A DNA stretch of 64,000 nucleotides from an uncultured Muribaculaceae bacterium (lineage in GTDB: Bacteria > Bacteroidota > Bacteroidia > Bacteroidales > Muribaculaceae). Positions 12,587 through 23,273 of this stretch are shown in pieces. The stretch lies in NCBI GenBank assembly GCA_947179295.1, contig CAMXAZ010000005.1, forward strand, positions 1 to 64,000. Reading direction: 5' to 3'. The number at the start of each line of letters is the position of its first letter. Positions within the stretch are counted from its first letter, which is position 1. Below the pieces are notes generated by a model, which saw only the letters and a list, made by a program, of their open reading frames with translations, made no database searches and was not told the DNA's origin. The position numbers and the translations under genes were made by a program.

Positions 12587-13716
12587 CAGCTCATGCGGTT
12601 TTTATAATCATTGTAATCGAAACGGCGCAGATAAGTGCAATTGCCATCAGAGTCACAAAGCACCATAGCAGGATGCTGGATGCCATTGAACATAGTGGTC
12701 TTCACTGTAGTATAATGGTTCATATCCTCAAGCGTGAGGCGGTCGCCGGCTTTCAGAGGCTCCCGGAAACACCAGTCGCCCACATAGTCACCGCTCAGAC
12801 AGGAATTTCCGCCGAGCCTGTAACGCGGCAGTCCCTCGGCTTCCGGGACGCTTTCAGTAATGGCCGGCTTATATGGCATCTCAAGACAGTCAGGCATGTG
12901 GCAGGCGAAACTTGCGTCGATGACAGCCGTTTTCACCCCTTGGTTCTCAACCACATCGAGCACTTCGGTGATCAGATCGCCGGTGCGCCAGGTGAAAGCG
13001 CTTCCAGGCTCCATCACCACCTGCAGCCACGGGTAACGTCCGCGGAAATCTTTCAGAAGGCCTATCAGATGATCCACGTCATAGCCCTCGCGCGTCATAA
13101 GATGACCACCGCCGAAGTTGACCCACTTCAGCCGGCTGAAATAGCCCCCGAACTGCTCCTCGAAAGCGGCAAGCACCTTTTCAAGATCATAGCTCGAACT
13201 CTCGCACAGTGCATGGAAATGCAGCCCTTCGATTCCCTCAGGCAACACTCCGGCAAGCTGATCGGCAGTCACGCCGAAACGCGAACCGGGAAGAGCCGGA
13301 TTGTAGATCTCCGTCTCGATGACCGAGCACTGCGGATTGACTCTCAGTCCGGGCGACACTCCGGCTGCCAGAGTCCGGGCCCCGTACTTTTCCCACTGGC
13401 CGAGAGAATTGAAAGTCAGATGAGTGGCACGTGAAAGAAACTCACCTATAGTGGCCTCGGTGTAGACCGGACAGTAGACATGCGCCTCACCACCGAGCTC
13501 TTCATTTCCGAGCCGGAGCTCGTTGAGTGAACTGGCGGTAAAATCGCGGTTATACTCCCTGATTATAGGGAATGTGCGCCACAAGGCATTGGCCTTGAAA
13601 GCCATGATGATATTCACACCGGCCTCACGCTCCACTCTGTTGATCAGCGACAGGTTGCGGCGCAATTTATCTTCATATACTATATAATAAGGTGTAGCGA
13701 TCTCGTCTGCTTTCAT
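12586..13716 (-). CDS. nspC: Carboxynorspermidine decarboxylase
   Basis: 376 aa PLP-dependent alanine-racemase-fold decarboxylase; FHALCESSSYDLE, GGNSCLSGDYVGDW. Confidence 0.9.
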   Translation of the reverse strand: MKADEIATPYYIVYEDKLRRNLSLINRVEREAGVNIIMAFKANALWRTFPIIREYNRDFTASSLNELRLGNEELGGEAHVYCPVYTEATIGEFLSRATHLTFNSLGQWEKYGARTLAAGVSPGLRVNPQCSVIETEIYNPALPGSRFGVTADQLAGVLPEGIEGLHFHALCESSSYDLEKVLAAFEEQFGGYFSRLKWVNFGGGHLMTREGYDVDHLIGLLKDFRGRYPWLQVVMEPGSAFTWRTGDLITEVLDVVENQGVKTAVIDASFACHMPDCLEMPYKPAITESVPEAEGLPRYRLGGNSCLSGDYVGDWCFREPLKAGDRLTLEDMNHYTTVKTTMFNGIQHPAMVLCDSDGNCTYLRRFDYNDYKNRMS

Positions 13717-13740
13717 CTCTTATTGTTTTTGGTATGGTGG

Positions 13741-16104
13741 TTACTCTGTTCCGACTATTGAAAATTTAGCAAACTTCAGCATCAGTGTGCGAGTGTCGGT
13801 GTTCTCGAACTTCACTGTGATTCTCGGATCGGGCCCAGCGGTGTCGATATTGACAATCGAGCCACGGCCGAACTTGGCATGTTCTATGACCGTTCCTTCT
13901 GCCACTTCGCTCACCGAATGGAGAGCATATCGGCCGTCGCTTGCCGCCTTTCCGGCTGAGGACTGCTGCATCTGTCCGGCCCGACTGAATGACTGCGGCG
14001 TGCCTGACGACGGCTGAATCTTGCGCAGCGAGTTCAGACTGCGGGCCGAGCCGGCCATTGATGCCGTATAGTTTACCGTAGGGCGCACCTTGGGCGCATC
14101 GTTTCCAAGATTGTCATTGGTGGCAAGTCGCAGGTAGCGCTGATCTATATCTCTGAGGAAGCGCGACGGGCGGCAGCTGACCGTCTGACCGTTACGGAAA
14201 CGCGATCCGGCATAGGTCAGCATACAGAATTTTTTCGCTCTCGTCATAGCCACATACATCAGACGCCGCTCCTCTTCAATCTGGGCCGGTGAGTCCTGAG
14301 CCATTGCCGAGGGGAAAAGTTCCTCCTCCACTCCGACCACAAACACATTGTTGAACTCCAGTCCCTTTGCAGCATGGACGGTCATCAGAGTCACGCGCTC
14401 CTCGCTTGCATCGCCGGAATCCGAATCCTGGTCAGTGGCAAGCGAGACCTCAGCCATGAAATCGGCGAGCGACATGCTGTCACTCCCCTCCTCCACACGG
14501 GTCTCCACAAAGCCCTTCACGCCTGAAATCAGTTCCTGAAGGTTTTCCTGCTTCGAAAGATTTTCAGGAGTGCTGTCATGGAGATACATCTTCAGCATCT
14601 CCGTGCGCTCTATGATCTTGGTTGCCAGTTCAAGTGCATCGGCCCCCTTGCGGTCTGCCTGCACGAATTCGGCTATCAGCCCGGCAAACCCATCGAGCTT
14701 GCGCAGAGTCCCGGCATTGAGGCCGGCCGGATACCGGTCAGGCTCCTGAATCACAGTCCAGATGCTTACATTGCCGTCAATCGCCGCACGTGTCAGCTTG
14801 GCGAGAGTTGTCTCGCCGATGCCTCGCGCCGGGAAATTGATCACACGCCTCAGCGCCTCGTCATCGTCAGGGTTCAGAGCCAGACGGAAATAGGCAATAG
14901 CGTCCTTCACCTCCTTGCGCTGGTAGAACGACAGACCGCCGTAGATCCGGTAAGGCACATTGCGTTTTCTCAAAGCCTCTTCCAGCACACGGCTCTGGGC
15001 ATTGGTGCGATAGAGTATGGCGAATTCATCGGCACTGTCGCCGCTCGTCATTTTCAGCTGCGACAGCCGCGAGGCCACCTGATAGGCCTCCTCGAAATCG
15101 CTATAGCATTTGGCAACCTCTATCAGCGCCCCGGTCTCGTTCTCTGAATAAACGGTCTTGGGTATCTGCTCGCTGTTCTTGTCGATGAGCGAACCGGCGG
15201 CATTGATGATGTTGCGCGTCGAGCGGTAGTTGCGTTCGAGCTTGAAGGTCGACAGCGCGGAATACGTCTTTCTCAGATCAAGGATATTGCGGATATTTGC
15301 ACCGCGGAACGAATAGATGCTCTGGGCATCGTCGCCGACCACACAGAGCCTGCCGCTTTCACGGGTCAACAGGGTCACTATCACGTGTTGCGCGAAGTTG
15401 GTGTCCTGATACTCGTCGACAAGCACATAGCTGAAAAACTCCCGGTAGTGGCGGAGCACATCCGGATTGTCGCGCAGCAGGACATTGGTATAATAGAGCA
15501 GATCGTCAAAATCCATAGCTCCGGCCACCACGCAGCGGTCGCGGTAGGCCCTGTAGACCGCATAGAGTTCCGGACGTTTGGCTCTCGCATCGGCTTCCAT
15601 CACATCGCGGCTCAGCGCATAGTCTTCAGGCGAGACAAGTGCGTTCTTGGCACCGGAAATGGCCGAAAGCACAGCCGACGGCTTGTAGATCTTGTCGTCA
15701 AGCTGCATATCCTTTATGATAGTCTTGACAAGCGATTTGCTGTCGGCGCTGTCATAGATCGTGAAATTGCTTTTGAACCCAATCAGCTCTGCATTGGCAC
15801 GCAGAATACGCGCAAAGATCGAATGGAAGGTACCCATCCACAGTTTCGAAGCCACGGCACCGCCCACAAGCTGCTCCACACGCTCGCGCATCTCTTTGGC
15901 AGCCTTGTTCGTAAAGGTCAGAGCAAGAATCCGCCACGGCTCATAGCCGAGGCGGAGTAGATGAACAATCTTATAGGTGAGCACACGGGTCTTGCCTGAG
16001 CCGGCTCCCGCTATCACAAGCTGAGGTCCGTCGCAATACTCTACTGCGGCCCGCTGCTGTTCGTTGAGTTCATCAAGATAATTTTCGTCCATCAATATCA
16101 TCAC
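13741..16104 (-). CDS. UvrD/PcrA-type superfamily 1 DNA helicase
   Basis: LNEQQRAAVEYCDGPQLVIAGAGSGKTRVLTYKI; helicase motifs; likely start MDENYLDEL. Confidence 0.95.
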   Translation of the reverse strand: MMILMDENYLDELNEQQRAAVEYCDGPQLVIAGAGSGKTRVLTYKIVHLLRLGYEPWRILALTFTNKAAKEMRERVEQLVGGAVASKLWMGTFHSIFARILRANAELIGFKSNFTIYDSADSKSLVKTIIKDMQLDDKIYKPSAVLSAISGAKNALVSPEDYALSRDVMEADARAKRPELYAVYRAYRDRCVVAGAMDFDDLLYYTNVLLRDNPDVLRHYREFFSYVLVDEYQDTNFAQHVIVTLLTRESGRLCVVGDDAQSIYSFRGANIRNILDLRKTYSALSTFKLERNYRSTRNIINAAGSLIDKNSEQIPKTVYSENETGALIEVAKCYSDFEEAYQVASRLSQLKMTSGDSADEFAILYRTNAQSRVLEEALRKRNVPYRIYGGLSFYQRKEVKDAIAYFRLALNPDDDEALRRVINFPARGIGETTLAKLTRAAIDGNVSIWTVIQEPDRYPAGLNAGTLRKLDGFAGLIAEFVQADRKGADALELATKIIERTEMLKMYLHDSTPENLSKQENLQELISGVKGFVETRVEEGSDSMSLADFMAEVSLATDQDSDSGDASEERVTLMTVHAAKGLEFNNVFVVGVEEELFPSAMAQDSPAQIEEERRLMYVAMTRAKKFCMLTYAGSRFRNGQTVSCRPSRFLRDIDQRYLRLATNDNLGNDAPKVRPTVNYTASMAGSARSLNSLRKIQPSSGTPQSFSRAGQMQQSSAGKAASDGRYALHSVSEVAEGTVIEHAKFGRGSIVNIDTAGPDPRITVKFENTDTRTLMLKFAKFSIVGTE

Positions 16105-17729
16105 TTGACGAGCAGATGGTCACCGGTTTCGTTGACAATCGAACGGTAATAGCGGTCGTCATATCCGCCGAATACCGGTGACACAGGCATTCCTTCGGGA
16201 GTACGTTCGAATTTTCCGTCTTTCTCCTTCTTGATATTTCCGTCCATATACTTGACAAGAAGGTAATCGCCGAGATCTTTATAGCGCTTCACATAGCGGC
16301 GCGAAGCAAGGGCAGAGTGATCGTTGAGCAGACTGCGGGCGGCGTCAGGATCGAGAGCAGGCACTTCGGTGAGGAATATTCTCACTTCGTTTTCGAGAGT
16401 GTCTTCCTCGGCTTTCTGCACACGGCGGATATCGTCGATCATCTTGCTGTACTGGTGATAGGCCTGGTTTGCCACATAGCTTGTCACCCAGAATGCAGCG
16501 TCCCATGACAGGGTGAGGAGATCGCCGTTGCCCTGAGCGAATTCATGAGGTATGGAAGTGATGCTGTTGTACATAGGCACATACACACAGGTATTGGCAT
16601 CATCAACACCAAACCAGAGTATGCCGCGCATCAGTTCGGGATGGGCAGAGTTCATCTGCGACACGAAAGAGAAACCGGTCTGCTGTGTTGCGATGGCGCG
16701 TTCGTTGAGATATTCCTTTCCGTCGACCTTGAACGTCATCGGACGCCAGCGGTAAGGCACGGCATAGGGACCGGCGCCGACATCTTTGGTCATATCCATC
16801 GGAGTACCCTCGAAATGGTCGCGCATCATCCACTTCATGTCATTGAGACTCACCTTGCGGTCAGGTTTCACCCAAAGCGGCATAGGTTCGCCCTCGGCCT
16901 TCATGATCCAGGGGAGATAGCTGTCCATCCCGTCGGCGAAGCGGTTGAAATAGCTCCACACACGGCCATCGCAGCCGCGGGTTGCGGTGCCGTCGAGTTC
17001 GCCATAGGCAAGCGAGAAGCTGAAGTCCTCGTCCTTACCGTTGTAGTAGCCCATTTTGCGGGCGAATTTGATTACGTCAGGCGAGTAAAGGGTATTTTCC
17101 TTGTCTTTCAGAGGAAATTTGTGGATACGCGGATGGTTGGCGTGACCTGATATGCAGTCGTCGGGAATACGGCGGGCCACCCATACGGCTCCCTTCTCCT
17201 TGCCGCCCTTGCCGATCAGCTCCATGATCCAGGCCTCTTCAGAATCGGCGATGGAGAATGATTCGCCGCTTGAATGATAGCCGTAGGTATTCACCAGGTT
17301 GGTCATGATCTTGATAGCCTCGCGGGGAGTCTTGGCACGTTCGAGAGTCACATAGATCAGCGAACCGTAGTCCATTATGCCGGTAGTGTCTTCCAGCTCA
17401 TGACGGCCTCCCCAGGTGCTTTCCGAGATTGTGAGACCGTGTTCATTCATATTGCCGATAGTGGTGTAGGTCTCGGCTACTTCGGGAATCTCGCCGAGGT
17501 AGCGGCCGGTGTCCCATTCGACGATCTTCCTCATAGTGCCAGGCGCATGTTTGCCGCCGGGGCGGTTGTAGAGTTCGCCGTAAAGCGTATGACTGTCGGC
17601 GGCATAGGTGACAAGCACCGAGCCGTCAGGAGTGGCGTTCTTGCCTGCGATAAGGCTTGTGCACGCCAGAGCCGGCTCAACTGCCATCAGAGCCAGGGCT
17701 CCGAGAATGATTTTATCGAACATTTTCAT
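16101..17729 (-). CDS. C69-family dipeptidase
   Basis: ACTSLIAGKNATPDGSVLVTYAADSHT: N-terminal Cys of C69/U34 peptidases after signal peptide. Confidence 0.92.
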   Translation of the reverse strand: MKMFDKIILGALALMAVEPALACTSLIAGKNATPDGSVLVTYAADSHTLYGELYNRPGGKHAPGTMRKIVEWDTGRYLGEIPEVAETYTTIGNMNEHGLTISESTWGGRHELEDTTGIMDYGSLIYVTLERAKTPREAIKIMTNLVNTYGYHSSGESFSIADSEEAWIMELIGKGGKEKGAVWVARRIPDDCISGHANHPRIHKFPLKDKENTLYSPDVIKFARKMGYYNGKDEDFSFSLAYGELDGTATRGCDGRVWSYFNRFADGMDSYLPWIMKAEGEPMPLWVKPDRKVSLNDMKWMMRDHFEGTPMDMTKDVGAGPYAVPYRWRPMTFKVDGKEYLNERAIATQQTGFSFVSQMNSAHPELMRGILWFGVDDANTCVYVPMYNSITSIPHEFAQGNGDLLTLSWDAAFWVTSYVANQAYHQYSKMIDDIRRVQKAEEDTLENEVRIFLTEVPALDPDAARSLLNDHSALASRRYVKRYKDLGDYLLVKYMDGNIKKEKDGKFERTPEGMPVSPVFGGYDDRYYRSIVNETGDHLLVK

Positions 17730-18030
17730 GATTGGTTTTGTTTTTTTAATGATTTATACAAGGACCGGTCAGCCTCCATGTTCCCGCAGGAACACCACAG
17801 CGGACGTCCGTCTTGCAAAAATAATGAAATTCATCTATAAATCCAAGCCGCAGGATCTCTTTCTGCATCGCGCCGAAAAATCGGAGAAAGTCTGACAATA
17901 AATGTTAAACTCAGCCATAACTCCCGACAAATTTGTGATTTACAAATATTTTTCATTAATTTGCGATCAGGACTCCCTACCGGCATAAACTAATTTCTCA
18001 TATACTACTCACTAACCAACTGTTTATTTT

Positions 18031-18744
18031 ATGAAAAAGTATCTCGCAGAGATGATCGGAACCTTTGTTCTGGTACTCATGGGTTGCGGCAGCGCAATCT
18101 TCGCAGGCATCGGCCTCGGCACAACCGGCTATGGCGTGACAACCCTTGGCGTGGCTATGGCGTTCGGCCTTTCTGTAGTGGCTATGGCCTACACCATCGG
18201 CAACATTTCAGGCTGCCACATCAACCCGGCCATCACCCTCGGCGTCTGGTCAAGCGGACGCATGAGCGGCAAGGAAGCCGGAGGCTACATGCTCTTCCAG
18301 TGCATCGGCGCTATCATCGCTTCTGCTGTCCTCTACATCCTCGTCCACACCGGCAATGAAGCCGGTATCGAAGCCGTGTTCAACAGCACTACGACCACCG
18401 GCTCAAACAGCTTCCTCCCCGGCAACATCGTGCCTGCCTTCATTGCAGAACTTATCTTCACATTCATCTTCGTGCTTGTGGTGCTCGGTTCCACTGACGA
18501 AAAGAAAGGTGCCGGCAACTTTGCAGGCCTCGCCATCGGTCTGACCCTTGTCCTGGTCCACATAGCCTGCATCCCCATCACCGGTACTTCAGTTAACCCC
18601 GCCCGTTCGATCGGCCCGGCCATCTTCGCAGCCATCGAAGGCAACTGTGTGCCCCTCAGCCAGCTCTGGCTCTTCATCGTGGCTCCTTTCATCGGAGCGA
18701 TGCTCAGCGCCTTTGTCTGGAAAGGACTCCGCTCAGACAACTGA
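18031..18744 (+). CDS. aqpZ: Aquaporin Z-like MIP channel
   Basis: Two NPA boxes (HINPAITLGVW, SVNPARSIGPA). Confidence 0.95.
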   Translation: MKKYLAEMIGTFVLVLMGCGSAIFAGIGLGTTGYGVTTLGVAMAFGLSVVAMAYTIGNISGCHINPAITLGVWSSGRMSGKEAGGYMLFQCIGAIIASAVLYILVHTGNEAGIEAVFNSTTTTGSNSFLPGNIVPAFIAELIFTFIFVLVVLGSTDEKKGAGNFAGLAIGLTLVLVHIACIPITGTSVNPARSIGPAIFAAIEGNCVPLSQLWLFIVAPFIGAMLSAFVWKGLRSDN

Positions 18745-18859
18745 TCAGCATTTATAGCTAAAAAATAAACCGCAGGGGCATGAGGCTTGACAGCATGTCC
18801 CTGCGCATTGTAATCACACACACATTTAACCGGCTGTATAACAACCCTCGATTGTATTC

Positions 18860-19729
18860 ATGAATCTCAACGGACGACGCGAAAGCTCAAACGTCAGCGA
18901 CCGCCGAGGTGGCGGTGGCGGCGGCAAAAAAATCGGAGCCGGAATCGGCGCGGTAATAATAGCGGCTATCATTGCATGGATCTCCGGCGGAAATCCTCTC
19001 GATGTCCTGATCTCTAACGCCGGTTCATTCACCTCCGGCAGCAGTCAGGTCTCGCAAAACTACACCCCGACTGAAGAAGAGGAAGAACTTGCCCGCTTCT
19101 CCCGCCAGATTCTGGCCGGAACGGAAGACGTGTGGACAAAGATTTTCGCCCGGATGGGCAAGGAATACGAAGCGCCGACCCTGGTGCTCTACACCGATGC
19201 CGTCAGAAGCGCCTGCGGAGATGCCTCAGCCTCCGTCGGACCATTCTACTGCTCGGCAGATGAAAAACTCTACATCGACCTGTCGTTTTTCCGCGACATG
19301 CGCAAGACCCTCGGAGCCGACGGCGATTTCGCATACGCCTACGTGATTGCCCATGAAGTCGGACACCATGTACAGCACCTGCTTGGCATACTCGACGAAG
19401 CCCATTCGCAGATGAACCGCGTCAGCGAGACCGAAGCCAACAACATCAGCGTGCGCATAGAGCTCCAGGCTGATTTCCTCGCCGGAGTCTGGGCCTATCA
19501 CGACAATGAGATGTTCAACTCGATTGAAGACGGAGATATTGAAGAAGCCCTTGACGCCTCAATGAAAATAGGCGACGACTATCTGCAGAAACGCGCCCGC
19601 GGCTACTCGGTGCCCGACTCATTCACCCACGGCACCTCGGCCCAGCGCAGCCGATGGCTCAAAAAAGGACTCTCGTCCGGCGACATCAGCCAGGGCGACA
19701 CATTCTCCATCCCCTACTCCCAGTTGTAA
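18860..19729 (+). CDS. YpfJ-type neutral zinc metallopeptidase
   Basis: Gly-rich N-terminus, HEVGHHVQHLLGI zinc motif, ELQADFLAGVWAYH. Confidence 0.93.
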   Translation: MNLNGRRESSNVSDRRGGGGGGKKIGAGIGAVIIAAIIAWISGGNPLDVLISNAGSFTSGSSQVSQNYTPTEEEEELARFSRQILAGTEDVWTKIFARMGKEYEAPTLVLYTDAVRSACGDASASVGPFYCSADEKLYIDLSFFRDMRKTLGADGDFAYAYVIAHEVGHHVQHLLGILDEAHSQMNRVSETEANNISVRIELQADFLAGVWAYHDNEMFNSIEDGDIEEALDASMKIGDDYLQKRARGYSVPDSFTHGTSAQRSRWLKKGLSSGDISQGDTFSIPYSQL

Positions 19730-19809
19730 AGCGGCGCCCCGATTTTTTTTGCCCCTCTCCCCGCATTATCGCACTAAAACCACGTTCTCCGGTGGTTAAC
19801 TTTGCAGCG

Positions 19810-20997
19810 TCAGGAGAGTTTCCTGAAAAGTATCGAGGCTACGTTTGAGGCGGCGCTGCTGTCGGTATGAAGTATGGATCTGATCTTTGCATAACCCTCC
19901 AGCTGGGCCTCGCGGGCCGGCCCTGCTTCGAGTATCTGCGAAAGTTCCCGGTCTACATTGTCAGCCGTACAGTTGTGGACCAGCATCTCCGGCACCACAC
20001 ATCCCCTGACTCCCGTGCGCACGGCTTCGCGGTTGACATCGCGCCGGGTCTGACGGTCTATCTTCCCCCCTATGAGGTTAGGCAGAGCCACATAGGGAAT
20101 CTTCAGTATGTGAAGGAATATGTCATGGGCCCATTTCCACCCCACGGCACGATAGCAGACCACCTGCGGACAGCCGGCCAGGGCACATTCCAGCGAGGCT
20201 GTCCCCGAAGTCACCATAGCCGCATGAGCACCGGCCATCAGCTCAAGAGTGGCTGCATCCACAAGAGGGAAAGAGGTGTAGGCTCCATACAGTGACTTGT
20301 CTATTGACGGCGCGGCGGCCACTACGGTCTGCATCTCAGGATGGCGTCTGGCCACGGCATCCATCACCGGAAGATTGGCCTTGATCTCTCCGACACGGCT
20401 ACCGGGCACAAGGGCGAGAATCGGGCGCTCCGACAGCCCGTGGCGTTGCAGGAATTCCGCCCGCGAAGGCAGCGATTTCAGCACCTCTTCAACCTCTTCG
20501 ACCGATGGATTGCCTACATAGTCCACCTTGACTCCCCGCTCCCCGAACCATGCGGGCTCAAACGGGAGTATCGAGAAAATGCAGTCTACATAGCGGCGCA
20601 ACTGCTTGATGCGGTATTCCTTCCAGGCCCAGAGCTTTGGTGCGATATAGTAAAACACCTTTATGCCAAGCCCTTTGGCAAATTTGGCCAGCTTCAGATT
20701 GAAGCCCGGATAGTCGACAAGCACTACGGCATCAGGCCGCATGGTCCGGATGGCCTCTTTAGCCGTGCGCAGATTGCCGAGGACCTCCGGCAGATGGGTT
20801 GCCACATCAATAAACCCCATGAAAGCCATGCGGCTGAAATGTATCAGAGGCTCATGCCCCGCCGCCTCGGCCATGCGGTCGCCGCCGAGAAATGTGATTT
20901 CCGCCGAAGCATCAAGCTTCAGCAACTCTTTGATTACCTGCGCCGCATGGACGTCACCGGATGCTTCTCCGGCTGAAAAGAAGTACTTCATAAGCAC
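19810..20997 (-). CDS. lpxB: Lipid-A-disaccharide synthase
   Basis: MKYFFSAGEASGDVHAAQVIKEL; 395 aa LpxB family. Confidence 0.95.
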   Translation of the reverse strand: MLMKYFFSAGEASGDVHAAQVIKELLKLDASAEITFLGGDRMAEAAGHEPLIHFSRMAFMGFIDVATHLPEVLGNLRTAKEAIRTMRPDAVVLVDYPGFNLKLAKFAKGLGIKVFYYIAPKLWAWKEYRIKQLRRYVDCIFSILPFEPAWFGERGVKVDYVGNPSVEEVEEVLKSLPSRAEFLQRHGLSERPILALVPGSRVGEIKANLPVMDAVARRHPEMQTVVAAAPSIDKSLYGAYTSFPLVDAATLELMAGAHAAMVTSGTASLECALAGCPQVVCYRAVGWKWAHDIFLHILKIPYVALPNLIGGKIDRQTRRDVNREAVRTGVRGCVVPEMLVHNCTADNVDRELSQILEAGPAREAQLEGYAKIRSILHTDSSAASNVASILFRKLS

Positions 20998-21103
20998 AAA
21001 GATATAGGATTTTTTTCATTTTCTGAAGGATTTTCGCTAACTTGCGCGTTATTAAGAAGAGTTCAACTATTTATTATTCTTCTTTCATCAGCATCACAAC
21101 TCT

Positions 21104-21793
21104 ATGTTCAGATACATCTTCGGTGCAATGCTCTGCCTGCTTCCGCTTCTCTCGTTTGGGAAAACGCCGATTTTCGGAAATCCTGAAGTCGATGTCGATC
21201 ATATGTATGCCTATGTCAAGCGCCACAATCCCGACTTCCGACGCGAAGTTGCCGAGGCCTTCTACAACATCGGGCGCCGCTACGGCATACGCGGAGACAT
21301 AGCCCTGTGTCAGGCCATAATCGAGACCGGATGGTTCCGTTTCGACAACGGCACCGCCGTGCGCCCCGAAGCGCATAACTATTGCGGACTTGGCGTGAAA
21401 AAACGTGGCGACCGCGGATGCTCGTTCAGCTCCGTGGAAGAAGGGGTCACAGCCATGATACAGCACCTCTACGCCTATGCCTGCTCCGGCAAACTGCCAA
21501 AAGGAGAAAGCAAGATAGACCCCCGCTTCGACTATGTGAGCCGCGGATGCGCTCCGACTTGGGAAAAACTCGCCGGCCGCTGGGCCATGAACCCGCGCTA
21601 CGGCAAAAACATAATGAAAATCTATTCCGGACTGGCCTCCAATGCCCGCTCAGGCAGTAAAGTGCATTTCATAGAAGTCAACATTCCCGATGATCTGCTT
21701 GACGGAGATGAAATTGACTATTCTGATCTTGACTATGCCCATGACGTCGATGTCCCTGAGATCTCTGTGGCCGACGACGACATCTTCAACTGA
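21104..21793 (+). CDS. Glucosaminidase (mannosyl-glycoprotein endo-beta-N-acetylglucosaminidase fold)
   Basis: YGIRGDIALCQAIIETGWFRF...HNYCGLGV. Confidence 0.85.
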   Translation: MFRYIFGAMLCLLPLLSFGKTPIFGNPEVDVDHMYAYVKRHNPDFRREVAEAFYNIGRRYGIRGDIALCQAIIETGWFRFDNGTAVRPEAHNYCGLGVKKRGDRGCSFSSVEEGVTAMIQHLYAYACSGKLPKGESKIDPRFDYVSRGCAPTWEKLAGRWAMNPRYGKNIMKIYSGLASNARSGSKVHFIEVNIPDDLLDGDEIDYSDLDYAHDVDVPEISVADDDIFN

Positions 21794-21824
21794 TCCCATT
21801 CCCACACCCCACGAAAACAGACCA

Positions 21825-23150
21825 ATGAAAGAAAAAGACATCATATCAAACATAGCCTCCCGCCTCGCCATCACCGAACTCAACGCCATGCAGAAACGCA
21901 TGGCATCTGTAAAGACCGGAGGCAACACCATAACACTCCTGGCTCCGACAGGGTCCGGCAAGACCGTGGCATTCGCCATAGCTCTGCTCAAAAGCCTCGG
22001 CCCGGCCGACGGACGGGTCCGTGCCGTGGTCATGGCCCCCTCGCGCGAACTTGTGCTCCAGATCTTCAACGTGATCCGCCCCATAGCCACCGGACTCAAG
22101 ACCGTGGCTTTCTACGGCGGACACTCAATGCAGGAAGAAAAAAACTCACTGTCTGTAACCCCTGACATCATCATCGCCACTCCCGGCCGTCTGCTCGACC
22201 ACATCACCCGCGGTCTTGTCGACCTGTCAGGAGTGCGCGCGCTTGTGCTTGATGAATACGACAAAGCCCTCGAACTCGGATTTGCCGACGAAATGAAGCG
22301 CGTGTGCAAAAAACTTACATCTCTCAGCCTCATAATCCTCACTTCAGCCACACGCCTTGACGAAATCCCCCCATTCCTCCCGGTGACACAGACATCCGAA
22401 CTGATTGACTTCAGCTCTGATTCCTCTCCGCGCCGCAGAATGCAGATTGTCAACGTCCCGTCGCCGACACGCGACAAACTCGATACCCTCATCGACCTCC
22501 TGCGCTCGCTCGACAACGGACGTGTGATCGTCTTTGCAAACCACCGCGAAAGCGTAGAGCGCATCTACTCGGCCCTGCGCAAAGCCGGACTGCCGGCGGG
22601 AATCTATCATGGCGGCCTCGAACAGAACGACCGCGAAAACGCCATCGAGATGCTCAACAACGGATCGACCCCCATACTCGTCTCAACCGACCTCGGAGCC
22701 CGCGGTCTTGACATCCCCGAACTTTCGGCCGTAATCCACTATCATCTCCCCCCATCGCCTGAAGCCTGGACCCACCGCAACGGCCGCACAGCCCGTCAGC
22801 AGGCCTCCGGAGAGGTCTATGTCATCACCTCCGAAGGCGAAAACCTGCCCGAATATCTCGAATGGGACCGCGAACTGGTGCCGCAAGGCAAAAGCTCCGA
22901 TCCGATCGTCTCCGATACCGCCACTCTATATTTCAACGTAGGCAAAAAAGAAAAAATCTCACGAGGCGACATCGTAGGCTTCCTCGTAGCCAAAGGCAAC
23001 CTTGACGCCGGAGCGATAGGCCGCATAGCCCTGCGCGACCACTCTGCGCTTGTGGCCGTACCTCTCAAAGAAGCCGCAAGGCTCGTCGACATCCTCAACA
23101 GCCACAAAATCAAAAACACCCGCGCCAGAATCACCCGCCTCGGCAAGTAG
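21825..23150 (+). CDS. DEAD/DEAH-box RNA helicase
   Basis: APTGSGKT, VLDEYDKAL, SAT, RGLDIP, HRNGRTAR motifs; start set at MKEKDIISN. Confidence 0.93.
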   Translation: MKEKDIISNIASRLAITELNAMQKRMASVKTGGNTITLLAPTGSGKTVAFAIALLKSLGPADGRVRAVVMAPSRELVLQIFNVIRPIATGLKTVAFYGGHSMQEEKNSLSVTPDIIIATPGRLLDHITRGLVDLSGVRALVLDEYDKALELGFADEMKRVCKKLTSLSLIILTSATRLDEIPPFLPVTQTSELIDFSSDSSPRRRMQIVNVPSPTRDKLDTLIDLLRSLDNGRVIVFANHRESVERIYSALRKAGLPAGIYHGGLEQNDRENAIEMLNNGSTPILVSTDLGARGLDIPELSAVIHYHLPPSPEAWTHRNGRTARQQASGEVYVITSEGENLPEYLEWDRELVPQGKSSDPIVSDTATLYFNVGKKEKISRGDIVGFLVAKGNLDAGAIGRIALRDHSALVAVPLKEAARLVDILNSHKIKNTRARITRLGK

Positions 23151-23203
23151 TACTCCGGCCAATCAATCAGACCATTAGAGTCGGTTCGACAAAGACATCG
23201 AAT

Positions 23204-23254
23204 AACTGACGAGGGTGTATCAGATTTCTGAAATCTGATACACCCTCGTCAGTT
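23204..23254. terminator. Perfect 24-bp inverted repeat with CTG loop, likely bidirectional terminator
   Basis: AACTGACGAGGGTGTATCAGATTT-CTG-AAATCTGATACACCCTCGTCAGTT between convergent genes. Confidence 0.75.
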
Positions 23255-23273
23255 TATTCTATGCGGGACATTC

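Noticed and set aside
12673-13434. 253-aa plus-strand ORF
   Set aside because: Antisense to nspC; no independent support.
15385-15960. 191-aa and other plus-strand ORFs opposite the UvrD-like gene
   Set aside because: Antisense to a well-supported helicase gene; no recognisable domains.
19797-19805. TAACTTTGC promoter-like -7 element on the plus strand
   Set aside because: Lies in a convergent intergenic region next to the lpxB 3' end with no TTTG at suitable spacing; likely chance.
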